From contig NZ_CP015243.1 of the NCBI RefSeq assembly GCF_001648175.1, forward strand, positions 1,364,001 through 1,428,000: 64,000 nt of DNA. Direction: 5' to 3'. A program made the translations under genes and the position numbers. Below, piece after piece: positions 32,943 through 43,599 of the stretch. The notes below the pieces were generated by a model that was given only the letters and a program-made list of their open reading frames with translations, ran no database searches and was not told the DNA's origin. The DNA comes from Halotalea alkalilenta (lineage in GTDB: Bacteria; Pseudomonadota; Gammaproteobacteria; Pseudomonadales; Halomonadaceae). Position 1 is the stretch's first letter. Every line of letters begins with the position of its first letter.

Positions 32943-33866
32943 ATGATCGTTCGTCGCAATCCTGGTTTCCTCAGGCTTTTTCTCGTCGTGCGTGGCTCGA
33001 TCCTGCCCAAGATCCTGCCCAAGGTGCTGATCATCACCCTGCTCGCGCTGCTGGTCGCCGAGCTGCACAAGTATTTCCCCGACCTGTTCCCGGACTACAC
33101 CACCGCGCCTTTCACCCTGCTGGGTATCTCGCTTTCGCTGTTTCTCGGCTTTCGCAACAATGCGAGCTACGACCGCTGGTGGGAGGGCCGCAGGCAGTGG
33201 GGTCAGATGCTGATCGACAGCCGCAACCTGAGCCGCCAGTTGGCGACCCTGCTCGACTTCGAGGTGCCGGAAGGTCGCCAGCGGCTCAGGCGCATCGCCC
33301 ATCTCAATGCCGCCTTCGTCCATGCGGCGCGAAATCGCATGCGTGGGATCGATCCCTGGCACCTGCTCGATGACCATTTGAGCGCCGCCGATCGCACGAT
33401 GCTCGCTGGCCGCGGCAACCTGCCCGCCGGGATTTTGCACTTGATCGGCCAAGAGTTGGGCGGCTGCTTTCGACGCGGTGAGATATCCGATATCGCGCTG
33501 CGCGATCTCAACACCAGCGTCAACTCGCTGTCGCTCGCTTACGGCAGCTGCGAGCGAATCCTCAACACCCCGCTTCCCTTCGCCTACATGCTGCTGCTCC
33601 ACCGCACCGCCTACCTTTACTGCTTGCTGCTGCCCTGGGGGCTGGTGGCCGCGCTGGGGCTCGCCACGCCAGTGATTTCGGCGATCATCGCCTACACTTT
33701 CTTCGGTTTCGACGCGCTCTCCGAGGAGCTGGCCTCGCCTTTCGGCACCGAGGCCAACGACCTGCCGTTGAACGCGATGGCGCGCAATATCGAGATCGAA
33801 CTGCTGGAGGCGGTGGGAGAGCCGCTGCCACCGAGGCTCACTCCCAAGAATCACGTGCTACTTTGA
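32943..33866 (+). CDS. Bestrophin-family (UPF0187) anion channel
   Basis: Inner-membrane protein of 307 aa. The hallmark LFLGFRNNASYDRWWEGRRQWG is present (LGFRNNASYDRWWEGR), which is the conserved bestrophin/UPF0187 signature after the second span. Further spans lie at FAYMLLLHRTAYLYCLLLPWG and VISAIIAYTFFGFDALS. The PFGTEANDLPLNAM stretch near the C-terminus is also conserved. Bacterial relatives form pentameric ion channels; some are cation-selective, so chloride transport is only likely. No partner gene is evident, although the TraB-like gene follows closely. Confidence 0.87.
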   Translation: MIVRRNPGFLRLFLVVRGSILPKILPKVLIITLLALLVAELHKYFPDLFPDYTTAPFTLLGISLSLFLGFRNNASYDRWWEGRRQWGQMLIDSRNLSRQLATLLDFEVPEGRQRLRRIAHLNAAFVHAARNRMRGIDPWHLLDDHLSAADRTMLAGRGNLPAGILHLIGQELGGCFRRGEISDIALRDLNTSVNSLSLAYGSCERILNTPLPFAYMLLLHRTAYLYCLLLPWGLVAALGLATPVISAIIAYTFFGFDALSEELASPFGTEANDLPLNAMARNIEIELLEAVGEPLPPRLTPKNHVLL

Positions 33867-33907
33867 TTCACCTGTCCGGCGCCGCCGGGGATGCCGAGAG
33901 GTGAAAA

Positions 33908-34789
33908 TTGTCCATCGCGTCGTTGTTGTCCCGGTTCGCCGGCCAGATGCTCGGGCGTGTCGCGTCCCGGCGAAGCCCGGTGTGGGCGCTCGAACGCGAT
34001 GGTCGTACGCTGCTGCTCGCCGGCACCATGCATCTGGTGCGCGGTGCCGACCTGCCGCTGCCGAGGCGCTACGAACGCGCCTTCGCTTCGGCCCGCTGCG
34101 TAGCCTTCGAGACCGATCTGGAGGCTTTCGGCGAGCCCTCCTTCGCCCGTAGCCTGAGCGCCCGGCTGGCCTATCCGCAGGGGGATCATCTCGAGCACCA
34201 CCTCGATGGCGAGACGCTGGCCGCGCTGCGTGGGCACCTGGAGGACAAAGGGCTCGACTTCGACGCGATGCGCGGCTTCCGGCCCAGCTACGTCGCGCTG
34301 TCGCTCGGTATGGCGGCGTTGCGCAGCCAGGGCTTCGATACTCCGCTCGATCTGCTCTTCCATCGTCGCGCCCGTGCGCAAGGCAAGCGGCTGGTCGCGC
34401 TCGAGGCGGTCGACCGGCAGGTCGAGACGCTGCTGGAAATGGACCGGGTGGCCCCGGATGCGGTGATTCGCCAGGCGATCGAAGAGGATGTCCAGGCGGC
34501 TGCGCTCGCCAGCGCTTCGGTACGCGCAATGCGCCAAGGCGATCTCGCCGCGCTGGAAGCGATCGAGCGCCCGCTGCGAGATCGCTATCCGCTGCTGCAC
34601 CAGGCGCTTTTGGTGGCGCGCAATCGCGAGTGGCTGCCCAGGCTCGAGGGGTTGCTCGAGCATCCGGGGCCTAGGCTTGCGATGGTCGGCGCGCTGCATC
34701 TCGTCGGTCCCGAGGGCTTGCTCGCCCTGCTCGCCGATCGGGGCTTCGAGGTGCGCCCCTATCGAGGAGCGGCGCGCGACCATCGTTGA
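33908..34789 (+). CDS. TraB/GumN-family protein
   Basis: Protein of 293 aa in the TraB/PrgY/GumN family, metal-dependent hydrolase-like proteins related to Tiki peptidases. The two conserved GxxH motifs are LLAGTMHLVRGAD near the N-terminus and MVGALHLVGPEGLLALL near the C-terminus, with FETDLEAF supplying the conserved Glu region. The start is a TTG at 33908 with GAGAGGTGAAAA just ahead; no ATG fits. It lacks an obvious signal peptide. The bestrophin gene ends 41 bases earlier. Confidence 0.8.
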   Translation: MSIASLLSRFAGQMLGRVASRRSPVWALERDGRTLLLAGTMHLVRGADLPLPRRYERAFASARCVAFETDLEAFGEPSFARSLSARLAYPQGDHLEHHLDGETLAALRGHLEDKGLDFDAMRGFRPSYVALSLGMAALRSQGFDTPLDLLFHRRARAQGKRLVALEAVDRQVETLLEMDRVAPDAVIRQAIEEDVQAAALASASVRAMRQGDLAALEAIERPLRDRYPLLHQALLVARNREWLPRLEGLLEHPGPRLAMVGALHLVGPEGLLALLADRGFEVRPYRGAARDHR

Positions 34790-34838
34790 GACGGCCTGAA
34801 CGGGCTCGGTCGGTGGGGAAGAAGGGTTGGGACGAAAA

Positions 34839-34871
34839 CGACGAAAGCCCCAAGCAAGGGGGCTTTCGTCG
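34839..34871. terminator. Terminator hairpin
   Basis: CGACGAAAGCCCC (34839-34851) pairs with GGGGCTTTCGTCG (34859-34871) around AAGCAAG. It follows the TraB-like gene and also lies downstream of dbpA on the other strand, so it may serve both directions. Confidence 0.75.
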
Positions 34872-35031
34872 GGCGCTTTCTGCGAAGACGTGCGAAGGGA
34901 AGGCCGCCCGCCATCGGCATCTCGAGCCTGACCCTGCGCGGTGGTGGGGAGGGGGCTCGCAGGGCTGGATTGATCATAACATGGGTTAAATTTCAATCCA
35001 GCTTCGCAGTAAGTCTAAAGATCGCGGGACA

Positions 35032-36423
35032 TCAGTACAGCAGCCGGGCACGAAACCGGCGCCCCTTGATCCGCCCCTCCTGGATCTGGACCAGCGCGCG
35101 TTTCGCCATCTTGCTCTCGACCGCGACGTAGCTTGCGAACTCTCCCACCGCGATCTTGCCGATCTGGGCCTGGTCCAGCGCGCCATCGCGGGTCAGCGCG
35201 CCGACGATGTCGCCAGGGCGCAGTTTGTGCTTGCGCCCGCCGTCGATGTCGAGGGTCACCATCGGCGCGTAGGCCGGCCGTCCCTCGGCCCGCAGCGCTT
35301 CACCTGGTCCTCGGTCGATCTCTCCATGGCGCGCTTCGATCGCCTCGATCCGGCGCGCTTCACGCGCAGTGTAGAGCGACAGCGCCAGACCGCTGGCACC
35401 GGCGCGGCCGGTGCGACCGATACGGTGGAGGTGGATGTCGGGGTCGAGCGCGGGGTCTACGTTGATCACCGCGTCGAGGTCCTTGATATCGAGCCCGCGA
35501 GAGGCGACGTCGGTGGCGATCAGGATCAGCACGCTGCGATTGCTGAAGCGGGCGAGTACCTGGTCGCGGTTGCGCTGGTCGAGATCGCCATGCAGCGAGG
35601 CTGCGCTGAATCCAGCGCTGCGCAAGCGCTGCTCGAGCTCATCGCAATCGCGCTTGGTATTGCAGAACACGATGGTCGAGGCGGCATTGGCCGGATCGTC
35701 CCGGTAGAGATAATGGTGCAGCAGCGCGGCCACCGCGCTCGGCTTGTCGTCGACTTCGAACTTGTACTGGGTGATCGTCTCGAGCCGCTGCTCCGGCGCG
35801 ATGGTGATTCTTCGCGGTTCGCGTTGGATATCGGCGCTCAGCGCCTCGATCTGTTCGGGAAAAGTGGCCGAGAACAGCAGCGTCTGCCGATGCTCGGGAG
35901 TGGCTGCGATCACTCGCGAGAGCTGTTCGCGAAAGCCCATCTCGAGCATCCGGTCGGCTTCGTCGAGCACCAGCGCGCGCAGCCGGTCGAGTTTTAGCGC
36001 GCCCTTGCGCAGCAGGTCGTCGATCCGCCCGGGGGTGCCGACGACGATCTGCGCGCCGTATTCGAGCGAGCCGATCTGAGGGCCGACCGGTACGCCGCCG
36101 CAGAGGGCCAGGATCTTGACGTTGGGGATCGCTCGGGCGATGCGGCGCAGCGCGCTCGCGACCTGCTCGGCGAGCTCGCGGGTCGGGCAGAGCACCAGCG
36201 ACTGGGTGTCGGCCAGGGTGGGGTTGAGACGTTCGAGCAGACCGATACCGAAAGCTGCGGTCTTGCCGCCGCCGGTCTGGGCCTGAACGATCAGATCGAA
36301 GCCCTCGAGCAGCGGCGGCAGGGCGGCCGATTGCACCGGCGTCGGCGTGGTGTAGCCGAGCGAGGCGAGGTTGTCGCGCATCGCGACGGAAAGAGCAAGC
36401 TGGTCGAAGCGATCCAGGGTCAT
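35032..36423 (-). CDS. dbpA: ATP-dependent RNA helicase DbpA
   Basis: DEAD-box helicase of 463 aa acting in large ribosomal subunit assembly. Helicase motifs in order: Q motif TTPTPVQSAALP, motif I AQTGGGKTAA, Ia PTRELAEQ, II DEADRML, III SATFP, V TDVASRGLDI, VI HRIGRTGRAG. The C-terminal 75 residues are the DbpA RNA-binding domain, which recognises hairpin 92 of 23S rRNA (LRPGDIVGALT, IGKIAVGEFASYVAVES). The ATG at 36423 is the natural start. It is divergent from ltaE. Confidence 0.93.
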   Translation of the reverse strand: MTLDRFDQLALSVAMRDNLASLGYTTPTPVQSAALPPLLEGFDLIVQAQTGGGKTAAFGIGLLERLNPTLADTQSLVLCPTRELAEQVASALRRIARAIPNVKILALCGGVPVGPQIGSLEYGAQIVVGTPGRIDDLLRKGALKLDRLRALVLDEADRMLEMGFREQLSRVIAATPEHRQTLLFSATFPEQIEALSADIQREPRRITIAPEQRLETITQYKFEVDDKPSAVAALLHHYLYRDDPANAASTIVFCNTKRDCDELEQRLRSAGFSAASLHGDLDQRNRDQVLARFSNRSVLILIATDVASRGLDIKDLDAVINVDPALDPDIHLHRIGRTGRAGASGLALSLYTAREARRIEAIEARHGEIDRGPGEALRAEGRPAYAPMVTLDIDGGRKHKLRPGDIVGALTRDGALDQAQIGKIAVGEFASYVAVESKMAKRALVQIQEGRIKGRRFRARLLY

Positions 36424-36565
36424 GGCGCGGTCCAGGTGGGCGAATGGCGGGCCGGCGATGGCGACCAGCGAGGCTGGTCCATATGGTAACTTACAACTTT
36501 AGCCCAGCGTGAGCCGGCCGTCCCCGGGCGACTCCCCTCCAATGACAATATTCACAGAGGCTCCA

Positions 36566-37570
<1,005 letters not shown>

Positions 37571-37606
37571 ATCCGCCCGTCATCTTAGTTCTGTCGAGGA
37601 GAGGGC

Positions 37607-38791
37607 ATGAGCACCATCACCTGCATCGAGGACCTGCGTCGGCTGGCCAAGCGCCGGGTGCCGAAAATGTTCTACGACTACGCCGACTCCGGCGCCTGGA
37701 CCGAGAGCACCTACCGCGCCAACCAGACAGCGTTCGAGGAGATCAAGTTTCGCCAGCGCGTGATGGTCGACATGGACGACCGCAGGCTGACAAGCGAGAT
37801 GCTCGGCCAGCAGGTATCGATGCCGGTGGCGCTGGCCCCGACCGGACTGACCGGGATGCAGCATGCCGACGGCGAGATTCTCGCCGCCCGTGCGGCGGAG
37901 AAGGCCGGCGTCCCCTTTACCCTGTCGACGATGAGCATCTGTTCGATCGAGGACGTGGCCGAAGCGGTATCCAAGCCGTTCTGGTTCCAGCTCTACGTCA
38001 TGCGCGACCGCGACTTCGTCATCGACCTGATCGATCGCGCCAAGGCGGCGGGCTGCTCGGCGCTGATGCTCACCGCCGACCTGCAGATCCTCGGCCAGCG
38101 CCACAAGGACCTGAAAAATGGGCTGACCGTGCCGCCGAATCTCACCCCGGCGACGCTGCTCGATCTCGCGACCAAGTGGCGCTGGTGCTTCGCCATGGCA
38201 CGGACCAAGCGGCGCACCTTCGGCAACATCGCCGGCCACGTCAAGGACGCGACCGATCTGAGCTCGCTGTCGAAGTGGACCGCCTCGCAGTTCGATCCCT
38301 CGCTTTCGTGGGACGACGTCAAGTGGATCAAGGCGCGCTGGAACGGGCCGCTGATCATCAAGGGGGTGATGGAGCCCGAGGACGCCGAGCGTGCGGTGGA
38401 CGCAGGTGCCGATGCGGTGATCGTCTCCAACCACGGCGGGCGCCAGCTCGACGGTGCCTGCGCCTCGATCGAAGCACTGCCCGACGTGCTCCAGGCGGTC
38501 GGTTCACGCACCGAGGTCTACGTCGACGGCGGCGTGCGCTCCGGGCAGGACGTACTGCGCGCGGTCGCGCTCGGCGCTCGCGGGGTGTTCATCGGCCGCC
38601 CCTTCCTCTATGGGCTCGGCGCGCTGGGCGAGGAGGGTGTTTCGCGCTGTCTCGAGATCATTCGCAACGAGCTCGACATCAGTCTGGCGCTCTGCGGCCT
38701 GCGCGACATTGCGGACGCCGATCTGCGTATCCTCAAGCCCGGCAGCTATCCGCTGCCTGCCGAGAAGCTCGACGACAAGGTGAGCGTATGA
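37607..38791 (+). CDS. FMN-dependent alpha-hydroxy acid dehydrogenase (LldD-like)
   Basis: Oxidoreductase of 394 aa in the lactate/glycolate/mandelate dehydrogenase family. FMN and catalytic segments: MFYDYADSGAWTE near the start (Tyr), MPVALAPTGLTGM, FWFQLYVMRDR, LTADLQILGQRHKD with the Asp, IIKGVMEPEDAE, the catalytic His and Arg in SNHGGRQLDG, and the phosphate site VDGGVRSGQDVLRA. L-lactate is the most common substrate, but the ltaE and GNAT neighbours hint at another 2-hydroxy acid. The stop overlaps the GNAT start as ATGA. Confidence 0.88.
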   Translation: MSTITCIEDLRRLAKRRVPKMFYDYADSGAWTESTYRANQTAFEEIKFRQRVMVDMDDRRLTSEMLGQQVSMPVALAPTGLTGMQHADGEILAARAAEKAGVPFTLSTMSICSIEDVAEAVSKPFWFQLYVMRDRDFVIDLIDRAKAAGCSALMLTADLQILGQRHKDLKNGLTVPPNLTPATLLDLATKWRWCFAMARTKRRTFGNIAGHVKDATDLSSLSKWTASQFDPSLSWDDVKWIKARWNGPLIIKGVMEPEDAERAVDAGADAVIVSNHGGRQLDGACASIEALPDVLQAVGSRTEVYVDGGVRSGQDVLRAVALGARGVFIGRPFLYGLGALGEEGVSRCLEIIRNELDISLALCGLRDIADADLRILKPGSYPLPAEKLDDKVSV

Positions 38792-39291
38792 GCTTGGAGA
38801 TACGCCCCGCCGTCGATACGGACTTCGACGCGATCTGGTCTTTTTTCCAACCGATCGCCGCCGCCGGCGAGACCTATGCGCTCGACCCCGGGATCGATCG
38901 GGCGAACGCGCGCCGCTACTGGATGGAAGCATCGAAACGCACCCTGGTCGCAGTGGAGCGAGACGCCGACGGCCGCGAGACCGTGCTCGGCAGCTACTAC
39001 ATCAAGGCCAATGCCCAGGGGCCTGGCGATCACGTCTGCAACTGCGGCTACATGGTCGCCCTCGAGGCGCGTGGGCGCGGCGTCGCCGGGCAAATGTGCG
39101 AGCACTCCCTGGCGCTGGGCCGCGAGCTCGGTTTCCGCGCGATGCAGTTCAACTGCGTGGTCTCGACCAATCAAGGCGCAGTGCGGCTATGGCAGCGCCA
39201 CGGCTTCGAGATCGTCGGACGCCTGCCCGGCGCCTTTCGCCATCCGCGCGAAGGCCTGGTCGACGCCTACGTGATGTATCGCGCGCTGTGA
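38788..39291 (+). CDS. GNAT-family N-acetyltransferase
   Basis: Acetyltransferase of 167 aa, starting at an ATG that overlaps the preceding dehydrogenase stop, so translation is coupled. GNAT features are IRPAVDTDFDAIWSFFQPIA, CGYMVALEARGRGVAGQMCE with the acetyl-CoA loop, and the end AVRLWQRHGFEIVGRLPGAF. Three Cys in a short span (VCNCGYMV, QMCEHS) are unusual but are shared by part of the family. Its fixed link to the oxidase suggests it acylates or protects a product of that step; the substrate is unknown. Confidence 0.85.
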   Translation: MSLEIRPAVDTDFDAIWSFFQPIAAAGETYALDPGIDRANARRYWMEASKRTLVAVERDADGRETVLGSYYIKANAQGPGDHVCNCGYMVALEARGRGVAGQMCEHSLALGRELGFRAMQFNCVVSTNQGAVRLWQRHGFEIVGRLPGAFRHPREGLVDAYVMYRAL

Positions 39292-39368
39292 GATGTTCGA
39301 TCCACGCTGGCCCGAGCCATATCTCGAGCGGCCAGTAGCGTCTGATGCTCGACACGATTCGCCCCGGG

Positions 39369-41375
39369 CTATGGGGATTCGAACCGCACGTCTTCGCCGT
39401 CGGCGCCGAGCTGGCGGATATCGATCGGTCGTCCTTCGGCGTCCAGGCGCACCAGCCCGATGCCCGCTTTGTTGACCAGCCGTTCGCCGGTCGAGCGGTG
39501 GTCGGGCAGGCGTGGGCGAACTTCGAAGCGGCGGCGTTGGGTGAACAGGTTGAGCGGTGACCAGGGGGCGTACAGCCAGCGGTTGAGCCGGTCGAAGGTA
39601 TCGAGCAGGCGGTCGGGGAATTCGTTCTTGATCCCGCTGCTGGTGATTTGCCACACCGAGGGTGCGGCGTCGCGCCCGCGCAGGTTGATGTCGTAGACGA
39701 ACGAGTAGTGCACGTCGCCCGAGAGCACGACGAAGTTCTTCGGCGTGCCCCGGTGATAGAAGATGTTGAGGATCACATTGGCGCAGCCGGGGTGGGCCAT
39801 CCAGTTCTCGGCGTCGACCAGCAGCGGCTTGCCGATCCAGGTGAACGCCTGTTGGATCGTCTCGATCAGCTTGACCCCGAAGATCGGCGCCGGCGAGACC
39901 ATCACCACCGCGTCATTGCCGAGCAGCGCCTGCTGGGTCTCGGTCAGTGCTTCCCAGTCCATCAGTCCCGAAGGGTGGTCGGGATTGCGCTCGCTCTTCC
40001 AGCGCTGGGTGCGGGTATCGAGCACCAGTAGCTTAGGCTCCCCCTTCACTTCGTACTGCCATCGATCGAAATGCAGCAGCCGCTCGATCAGCGCGTCCTG
40101 GGTCGCTTCGTCGAAACGATCGGTGTGGGTGAAGGCGTCGAGCAGCTCATCGTCGAACGATTCCGGCGCGTTGCCCCAGCCCTGGAACAGCAGATAGGCG
40201 AGCAGGGCGTTGCCGATGATCCGCTTCGAGAATGGATGCTCGTAGGTGAGCTTTTCCCATGCGCCGGTGAGGTTCCAGTCGTCGGAGACGTCGTGGTCGT
40301 CGAAGATCATGTAGTTCGGCAGGTGCGCCAGCACCCGGCGCACGCCGGTGAGTTCATGGACGAACCGCGCCAATACAGGTTCGTCCTTGCGATACTTGGC
40401 GAGATCCTCCTGCGCAAGCGTTGGCGGCGTCGGGTCGATCAGTCGCCACGGCACCGGCGACCAGACCAGCAGGTACATGGCGATCATCTCGGCCAGCGAG
40501 ATCAAGTGGTTGCTTGCGTTGTCCGAGGTGAACACTGGCTTGCGGGTACCGCCGAAGAAGCGCTGGCGCAGGTTGTGCCCTTCGCGGGAGTGGGGCAGCA
40601 GTCGCTCGCGGTGATAGTAGCTGCAGCGGTGGCAGGCGACATCGCCATTCGGCATCAGCTCGCGGCTGTCATCGATCGTCGCACCTTCGAAGCGCTCGTG
40701 GTCGAGGCCGAGTCGGCTGATCAGCGCATGGATCGCCGCCAGGGTGACGCCCGAGACGTCGTCGACGTAGACCTGGTCGCCGCTGTGGATCAGCGCGGCG
40801 GGCCATTGGGCGTGATCGTCGCGGCGTTCGGCCAGCCAGCGGTCGGCGCGGGCGAGGCCGTCGGCGGCGGGGTGGTGGGGCTTGCGACACGAGCCATGCA
40901 GCAGGGTATCGAACCGCAGGCTGCGTTTGACCCTGGGGCGGCGCTCGCCTTCGTAGAGTAGCTCCGCGCCCCAGCCAGCGATCCGACCCGGATCTTCGCC
41001 GCCAAGGATGTTCAGGTCGTAGGCGAACAGGCTCGACTCCTCGGCGAGGGCCTCGGGCAGCGCCACCTCGATCAGCTGCAGGTAGAGATGTTCGCCCAGA
41101 CGCAGTTCACTGCGCTCTCCGGCGTCGAGAGGGTAGTCGGTGAGCAGGGCATCAGCGTCGGTATAGAGCTCGAGATGCAGTTCCAGCGAGCGGCTAGTAG
41201 CCAGCCACAGCGCTATGTGCGTATCGGTGAGACGGCGCAGGATAGGGCCTGCGAGCACGTCCGGCAGAGTGACGGGAGTGCTCGCGGCACGGTCTTCGGG
41301 CACGGTGTAGCGGCTCCATCGAAGTAAGGGCGAGGATGGTCGCGTCCACCTTAGGTCACGTGGGGCGCTTTCCAA
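39369..41375 (-). CDS. PhoD-like phosphatase family protein (no export signal)
   Basis: Metallophosphatase-like protein of 668 aa. PhoD-family blocks are LHGSCRKPHH, ALIHSGDQVYVDD, NYMIFDDHDVSDDW, LLVLDTRTQRW and VVLSGDVHYSF, which carry the metal ligands. No Sec or Tat signal is visible (the N-terminus is MESAPRDLRWTR), so this member is probably cytoplasmic, unlike secreted PhoD. The C-terminal 130 residues (LNRWLYAPWSPLNLF) are extra to classic PhoD. Relatives are annotated only as alkaline phosphatase family; the substrate is not known. Confidence 0.8.
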   Translation of the reverse strand: MESAPRDLRWTRPSSPLLRWSRYTVPEDRAASTPVTLPDVLAGPILRRLTDTHIALWLATSRSLELHLELYTDADALLTDYPLDAGERSELRLGEHLYLQLIEVALPEALAEESSLFAYDLNILGGEDPGRIAGWGAELLYEGERRPRVKRSLRFDTLLHGSCRKPHHPAADGLARADRWLAERRDDHAQWPAALIHSGDQVYVDDVSGVTLAAIHALISRLGLDHERFEGATIDDSRELMPNGDVACHRCSYYHRERLLPHSREGHNLRQRFFGGTRKPVFTSDNASNHLISLAEMIAMYLLVWSPVPWRLIDPTPPTLAQEDLAKYRKDEPVLARFVHELTGVRRVLAHLPNYMIFDDHDVSDDWNLTGAWEKLTYEHPFSKRIIGNALLAYLLFQGWGNAPESFDDELLDAFTHTDRFDEATQDALIERLLHFDRWQYEVKGEPKLLVLDTRTQRWKSERNPDHPSGLMDWEALTETQQALLGNDAVVMVSPAPIFGVKLIETIQQAFTWIGKPLLVDAENWMAHPGCANVILNIFYHRGTPKNFVVLSGDVHYSFVYDINLRGRDAAPSVWQITSSGIKNEFPDRLLDTFDRLNRWLYAPWSPLNLFTQRRRFEVRPRLPDHRSTGERLVNKAGIGLVRLDAEGRPIDIRQLGADGEDVRFESP

Positions 41376-41615
41376 CCAGAATCATCGACATTCTAGAGGC
41401 TGGCGGCTTAAGGAAGCGTTGCGAGGGGCCGCGAGGGAATGATTGATACCGTTATCTTGGGTTTCGACGGGGGTAAGGGGCGCAGGTCAGTGGGTGCTAA
41501 CGGGCTGGTTGAAGGTGGGGCATGACCACTGCGGAGAGTGCCTGGGCGATGCGTTGGCGGCTGCGGCGATGCCGGCGGCGAGTGATGCGGCCGGCATCGC
41601 GGGTCGAGCCTGAAA

Positions 41616-43370
41616 TCAGAGTTCCGCGGGTGTGGGTTCGGCCGGGGAGAGATGTTCCTTTGCATCCACCCTCAGCGCGACGCCGCGTCCGCGAGGGTCG
41701 GAAACCGCGATTGGGCTGCCGCTTTCGACCTGGATCGCCTGTAGATCGCCCATTCGCCAGCCCTGGGGCTCGACCCGGTAGCCACGTCGCTCGAGCTCGG
41801 CGACGGTGTCCGCCTCGAGCGGTGCGGCGGGGTCGGTATAGATCAGGTCCTTGGGCAGCAGCTGGTGGTGGAACCGCGGCGCGGCGAGCGCCTGATCGAG
41901 TGGCAGGTCATAGTCGTAGATGTTGTTCATCGCCTGGAAGATCGAGGTGAAGATCCGCGAGCCTCCGGGAGTGCCGATCACCAGTTCGACCTGGCCATCG
42001 CGGGTGACGATGGTCGGGGTCATCGAAGAGAGCATCCGCTTGCCGGGAGCGATGGCGTTGGCGTCTCCGCCGACCACGCCGAAGGCGTTGGGTACGCCCG
42101 CGCGAGCGCTGAAGTCATCCATCTCGTTGTTGAGCAGGAAGCCGGCGCCGGTGACCACCACGCCGCTGCCGAAGCTGAAGTTGAGCGTGTAGGTATTCGA
42201 GGCCGCGTTGCCGAAGCGATCGACGATCGAGTAATGGGTGGTCTGGAAGTGCTCGAGACCGGGCTGCACTTCCTCGGTGGGTGAAATCGTCCCCGGCCTC
42301 ACTTCCCCCGCGCGGCGGTCGAGGTAGTCACGGTCGATCAGCTGCGCGGTGGGCACGGCGGAGAAATCCGGGTCACCCAGATAGTCGGCTCGGTCAGCGA
42401 ACACGCGCTTTTCGATCTCGCTGATCAAGTGGACGTACTGCGCGGAGTTGAGTGCGACCCCCTGGAACAGGCCGCTCAGGCGGTCTTTCATGGTCAGCAG
42501 CTGGGCGAGGCCGATGCCGCCCGAGCTCGGCGGGGTCGGGGCGTAGACGGTGGCGCCGCGCCATTCAAGTTCGATCGGCTCGCGCCAGTGGGCGCGATAA
42601 TCGGCAAGATCGTCGAGGCCGATGTTGCCACCGCCACGGGCCATCTCGGCGACGATCAGCTGGGCGGTCTCGCCACGGTAGAAGTCGTCCGCGCCCTGTG
42701 CCGCGATCCGCTCGAGCGTCGCGGCCAGTTCCGGCTGGCGGAAGGGGCCCTCTTCGTCGAGGCCCGAAAAGTAGTCATGGAAGTTGGTCCGGCCGCGAAA
42801 CTTCTCGGTCTCGTCCTCGCTGTACTGGTTGGCGCGCTCCGCCGGCTCGATACCATCGCGAGCGAACGCGATGGCAGGCTGCACCAGCTCGGCCCAGGGC
42901 AGGCTGCCGAAGCGCTGGTGCGCTTCCCACATGCCCATCACCGTTCCTGGCACCCCAGAGGCGTGGTAGCCGATCAGGCTCTTGTTCTCGATCACCTCGC
43001 CGTCCTGGTCCAGGTACATGTCGCGGCTGGCGGAGGAGGGCGCGATCTCGCGGTAGTCGAGGAAGTAGGGCTCGCCTTCGAAGTAGACGGTCATGAAGCC
43101 ACCGCCGCCGATGTTACCGGCCTCGGGATAGCTCACCGCGAGGGTGAAAGCGGTCGCGATCGCGGCGTCCACCGCATTGCCACCGGCACGCAGCACCGCG
43201 GCGGCGGTTTGGGCGCCATAGCGGTCCGGCGCGGCCACTGCGCCTGCATCCAGCGTGGTCGCCGCCTGGACGGAGATCGCAGCACCGAGACCGGGTAGCG
43301 CAATCAGCGTGCAGGTCACGAGCGCTAGCATCCGACCGGCGGCTGGACGAGACGGAAATGATCGAGTCAT
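41616..43370 (-). CDS. ggt: Gamma-glutamyltransferase
   Basis: Periplasmic N-terminal nucleophile hydrolase of 584 aa that cleaves or transfers the gamma-glutamyl group of glutathione. A signal peptide ends near SVQAA. The autocleavage site is in HFQTTHYSIVD, where the second Thr becomes the new N-terminus of the small subunit (about residue 385). Other conserved blocks are GGNAVDAAIATAF, GNIGGGGFMTV, and LSSMTPTIV with TPGGSRIFT. The downstream 240 bases and the upstream 229 bases hold no recognisable gene. Confidence 0.93.
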   Translation of the reverse strand: MTRSFPSRPAAGRMLALVTCTLIALPGLGAAISVQAATTLDAGAVAAPDRYGAQTAAAVLRAGGNAVDAAIATAFTLAVSYPEAGNIGGGGFMTVYFEGEPYFLDYREIAPSSASRDMYLDQDGEVIENKSLIGYHASGVPGTVMGMWEAHQRFGSLPWAELVQPAIAFARDGIEPAERANQYSEDETEKFRGRTNFHDYFSGLDEEGPFRQPELAATLERIAAQGADDFYRGETAQLIVAEMARGGGNIGLDDLADYRAHWREPIELEWRGATVYAPTPPSSGGIGLAQLLTMKDRLSGLFQGVALNSAQYVHLISEIEKRVFADRADYLGDPDFSAVPTAQLIDRDYLDRRAGEVRPGTISPTEEVQPGLEHFQTTHYSIVDRFGNAASNTYTLNFSFGSGVVVTGAGFLLNNEMDDFSARAGVPNAFGVVGGDANAIAPGKRMLSSMTPTIVTRDGQVELVIGTPGGSRIFTSIFQAMNNIYDYDLPLDQALAAPRFHHQLLPKDLIYTDPAAPLEADTVAELERRGYRVEPQGWRMGDLQAIQVESGSPIAVSDPRGRGVALRVDAKEHLSPAEPTPAEL

Positions 43371-43599
43371 GCTGCGATTCCCTGTGTTATGGCTTGGTTG
43401 TCGATGATCTCATTGAGCTTTGCGTCTGAACCGTCGAGCGTACGACACCGTGCGAAACGTTGAACGGTTGGGGGATTCGATGTGGAAAAGGGAAAAATTC
43501 ATTCCTTCTGGGCCGAACTATTTGTTACAAACGGTTTCATAGTTTCTGGGCAACGATGGCGCCCCTCGATTACTTCCATCGCCGCGGAGCACGACGTGG

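Noticed and set aside
39369..39400. GGGGATTCGAACC, resembling the T-arm of a tRNA gene.
   Set aside because: It lies inside the 3' end of the PhoD-like gene and the flanking bases do not form the T-stem or acceptor stem of a cloverleaf.
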